A stretch of 64,000 nt of DNA, taken from contig JAWVFH010000031.1 in assembly GCA_033856255.1 (NCBI GenBank), positions 3,973 to 67,972 of the forward strand, written 5' to 3'. Numbering within the stretch: the first letter of the stretch is position 1; the number at the start of each line of letters is the position of its first letter. Below the pieces are notes generated by a model. The model made no database searches and had not been told where the DNA came from. It was given only the letters and a program-made list of their open reading frames with translations. Origin of the DNA: WHSW01 sp033856255. GTDB taxonomy: Bacteria; Actinomycetota; Thermoleophilia; Solirubrobacterales; 70-9. Positions 61,658-64,000 of this stretch are shown here, piece after piece. The translations under genes and the position numbers were made by a program.

Positions 61658-64000
61658 GTGAACCCCATTGTCGGGCGCGACGAGGAGCTAGCGCGCCTCG
61701 AGGCGCAGTTCGAGGCGGCTGCCCGCGGCCCTGGTAGCGCGGTCGAGATTCGCGGCGAGGCCGGGATCGGCAAGACTCGGCTGCTCGCCGAGGCGTCCGA
61801 GCGAGCGGAGCATCGCCGCATTCTGGCGCTCGGGGGCAAGGCCGCCGAGTTCGAGCGCGGTGCGCCATTCGGCGTCTTCGTGGACGCCCTCGATCCCTAC
61901 CTGGCATCCCGCAATCCGCGCGAGTTCGAGTCGCTCGGGAGCGAGCACCTGGAAGAGCTCCGCCGGATCTTCCCCGGCTTTGCCGCGAGTGATCCATCGC
62001 CGCCCAAGCCGAGCCAGGCCGACGAGCGGTTTCGCGCCCACCGCGCGGTCCAGCGGCTGTTGGAGCTCCTGGCGCGCTCGCGACCGACGGTGCTGGCCCT
62101 GGACGACCTCCACTGGGCCGACGAGGCGTCGGTCGAGCTCGTCGCGCATCTGCTCCGGCGCGCGCCGCCGAAGGGCGCTTGCCTGCTCTTCTCGCTGCGA
62201 CCCGCCCAAGCGCCCCAGCTCCTCTCCCGCGCCCTGGACTCAGCCGAGCGCGAGGGGCGGCTCGAGCGGCTCGAGATGCGCCGCCTCGGCGACGACGCGG
62301 CGCTGCAGCTCCTCGGGGACCGGGTTCCGCCGCGGCTGCAGGCGACCGTGCTCGCCGAGAGCGGCGGCAACCCGTTCTTTCTCGACCAGCTCGCTCGCGC
62401 GACCACCGAGCGCGGCGAGGGGGCCGACCCGGCGGGCGTCGGCTCGCCGACCGATCTGCCCGGTGCGGTTGCCGCGGCGATCGCCGACGAGCTGCGGGGT
62501 CTGATGCCCGACGCCCGTGAGGCGCTGCAGGCCGCGGCGATCGCGGGGGACCCCTTCGAGCCCGATCTGGCCGCCGCTGCCCTGGCCGTGGATACAGATC
62601 GCTTCCTGCCGCTGCTCGACGACCTCCTCGCCACCGGCCTGGTGGGCGAGACGGACGTTCCGCTTCGGTTCCGGTTTCGGCACCCGATCGTCCGCCGCGC
62701 GGTCTACGAGGACTGCGGCCTGGCCTGGCGCGTGACGGCCCACCGCCGGGTCGCCGCCGCGCTCGCGGAGCGTGGTGCCGCCCCGCTTCGCCGCGCGCAT
62801 CACGTCGAGCAGTCCGCTGTTCCCGGGGACGCTGCCGCGCTCGAGCTCCTGCGGTCCGCCGGCGAGGCCGCGGCGCCGCGAGCGCCGATGGCCGCCGCGC
62901 ACTGGTACGGCGCCGCGTTGCGGCTGATGCCGGACTCGGCGCCGCATGGCGAGCGCGTCGCCCTCCAGGTGGTCACGGCGACGGCGCTGGGGTCCGCGGG
63001 CAGGCTGGCCGAGAGCCGGGACACACTGCGGAGCATCGCTGACGGCCTGCCGCCCGAGCTCGAGCCGTTGCGCTTCGAGGTGATCCCGTTCATCGGCACG
63101 CTCGAGCACCTGCTCGGCAACCACGAGGCCGTTCCGGAGCTGCTCGAGGCCACCCTCGCGGAGGTCGGCGATCCCCTCTCCCGCGAGGGGGCGATCCTGC
63201 GCTCGGAGCTCGCGGCCGATCGCTTCTACGCGAACGACGGCGAGGGGATGGAGCGGTGGGCGGGTCTGGCTCTCGAGTCGGCGCGCGCCGCCGAGGATCC
63301 GACCCTGCGCATCGTCGCCGGCACCCAACTGGCGCTGGGCCAGTTCAAGATGGGAAGGATCGATGAGGCCGAGGGCAGCTGGCGCGAGGCGGCGGGCCTC
63401 GCCTCCTCGCTGTCGGATGCGGAGCTGACCGGACGCCTGGTCTCGCTCTTCTGGCTCGGCTGGTACGCCCAGTGCGGCGAGCACTACGACGAGGGGATCG
63501 CCTTCCTCGACCGCGGCCTGGAGCTCGTTCGGGCCGTTGGACAGGGTTACCTCGTCGTCCCGATGAAGATCGCGCAGGCGATCCTGCTGACCTGGAAGGG
63601 GGACCTGGAGCGCGCCACACCGCTGGCCGACGACGCGATCGACGCAGCCCGCCTCTCGTCGAATCCCCAGTACCTGGCTTGGGGGTTGACGCTGCGCTGC
63701 TGGATCGCGACGCAGGCCGGCGATCTCGCCGTCGCGATGATCACCGGCGAGGAGGCGATGGAGGTCGGGGCGAGCCTCAGCGACAGCTACTTCTCGAAGC
63801 TTTCGGGCTGCTACGTCGGCTCGGTCCTGGTCGAGAAGGGCGAGCCGGGCGCCGGCCGGGATCTGATCCTCACCTCGATGGACGGTGAGGCTCTGGAGCC
63901 GCTGGAGCGACCGTTTCGGGCGCGCGTGTACGAGCAGCTTGCGCAGGCTGAGATCGCGGTCGGCGATCTGGGCGCCGCCGAGAAGTGGGTCGACCTCGCC
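61658..64000 (+). CDS. LuxR-type (LAL-like) AAA regulator 2 (3' end outside window)
   Basis: The frame opens at GTG 61658 (GGAGGG upstream) and is still open at the last base, 781 codons later. The N-terminal AAA domain begins NPIVGRDEELARLEAQ, with Walker A GEAGIGKT (33-40), Walker B VLALDDLHWAD (about 145-155) and the sensor-like SGGNPFFLDQLAR segment. From about residue 400 it is all helical, TPR-like repeats. The architecture matches regulator 1, so a C-terminal LuxR DNA-binding domain is expected beyond the window but cannot be seen. The two share the VLDDLHWAD and RFRHPIVR segments and clearly belong to one family. Confidence 0.88.
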   Translation, partial: MNPIVGRDEELARLEAQFEAAARGPGSAVEIRGEAGIGKTRLLAEASERAEHRRILALGGKAAEFERGAPFGVFVDALDPYLASRNPREFESLGSEHLEELRRIFPGFAASDPSPPKPSQADERFRAHRAVQRLLELLARSRPTVLALDDLHWADEASVELVAHLLRRAPPKGACLLFSLRPAQAPQLLSRALDSAEREGRLERLEMRRLGDDAALQLLGDRVPPRLQATVLAESGGNPFFLDQLARATTERGEGADPAGVGSPTDLPGAVAAAIADELRGLMPDAREALQAAAIAGDPFEPDLAAAALAVDTDRFLPLLDDLLATGLVGETDVPLRFRFRHPIVRRAVYEDCGLAWRVTAHRRVAAALAERGAAPLRRAHHVEQSAVPGDAAALELLRSAGEAAAPRAPMAAAHWYGAALRLMPDSAPHGERVALQVVTATALGSAGRLAESRDTLRSIADGLPPELEPLRFEVIPFIGTLEHLLGNHEAVPELLEATLAEVGDPLSREGAILRSELAADRFYANDGEGMERWAGLALESARAAEDPTLRIVAGTQLALGQFKMGRIDEAEGSWREAAGLASSLSDAELTGRLVSLFWLGWYAQCGEHYDEGIAFLDRGLELVRAVGQGYLVVPMKIAQAILLTWKGDLERATPLADDAIDAARLSSNPQYLAWGLTLRCWIATQAGDLAVAMITGEEAMEVGASLSDSYFSKLSGCYVGSVLVEKGEPGAGRDLILTSMDGEALEPLERPFRARVYEQLAQAEIAVGDLGAAEKWVDLA

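Overview
The window is a gene-dense, very GC-rich bacterial chromosome segment with about 58 protein genes and one tRNA. No stretch longer than about 170 bp lacks a gene. The gene content points to an actinomycete-grade organism, most likely Thermoleophilia (Solirubrobacterales-like). Supporting features are a six-gene mce lipid-import operon, a dnaK-grpE-dnaJ-hspR-clpB heat-shock operon, inositol-1-phosphate synthase beside a CDP-alcohol phosphotransferase, large LuxR-type AAA regulators, and heavy use of GTG/TTG starts with 4-base NTGA gene overlaps. The lineage is inferred from gene content and composition, not from a marker gene.

Layout from left to right. (1) 1-9976, plus strand: the end of an mce operon, with a truncated YrbE permease, six MCE substrate-binding proteins in a row and an FAD/NAD(P)-binding protein, almost all translationally coupled. 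(2) 9978-16546: a sulfur block. A persulfide dioxygenase-rhodanese and a cysteine-free Rrf2 regulator (minus strand) face a sulfate/thiosulfate ABC transporter (cysP, cysT, cysW, cysA; plus strand), followed by a 43-residue membrane microprotein and a second cysteine-free Rrf2 regulator. (3) 16594-18106: a perfect LexA-type palindrome overlapping the start of a gene with a duplicated HNH/zinc module, then tRNA-Lys and a DUF2510 membrane protein. (4) 18111-44116, mostly minus strand: most of de novo purine biosynthesis (purH, purN, purF, purL, purQ, purS, purC, purB, purE, purD). It is interrupted by recQ, a secreted beta-propeller, two secreted eight-cysteine paralogues, a glyoxalase-fold protein, a P450, and a sulfotransferase/glycosyltransferase module (five sulfotransferases, two GT4 enzymes) that shares an apparent ten-gene operon with purC, purS and purQ. 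(5) 44172-46829: a GYD protein, a methyltransferase, a small membrane-anchored protein and a third GT4 paralogue. (6) 46857-53431: clpB, hspR, dnaJ, grpE and dnaK. (7) 53507-54771: an 83-bp inverted-repeat element, cytochrome c and endonuclease III. (8) 54795-58377: a hydrolase, then an inositol-lipid group (PAP2 enzyme, CDP-alcohol phosphotransferase, inositol-3-phosphate synthase). (9) 58381-64000: two divergent LuxR/LAL-type AAA regulators separated by an 85-residue protein and a palindrome-rich control region; the second runs off the window.

How the parts may connect. Sulfate import, persulfide oxidation and the Rrf2 pair form a plausible sulfur regulon. The sulfotransferases would consume activated sulfate (PAPS) and, with the GT4 enzymes, could make a sulfated glycan or glycolipid; this is inference. 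The most unusual observations are the sulfotransferase/GT module coupled to purQ, the SOS box on the duplicated-HNH gene, a repeated hairpin element whose two copies differ by compensatory changes, and the tandem eight-cysteine secreted proteins.
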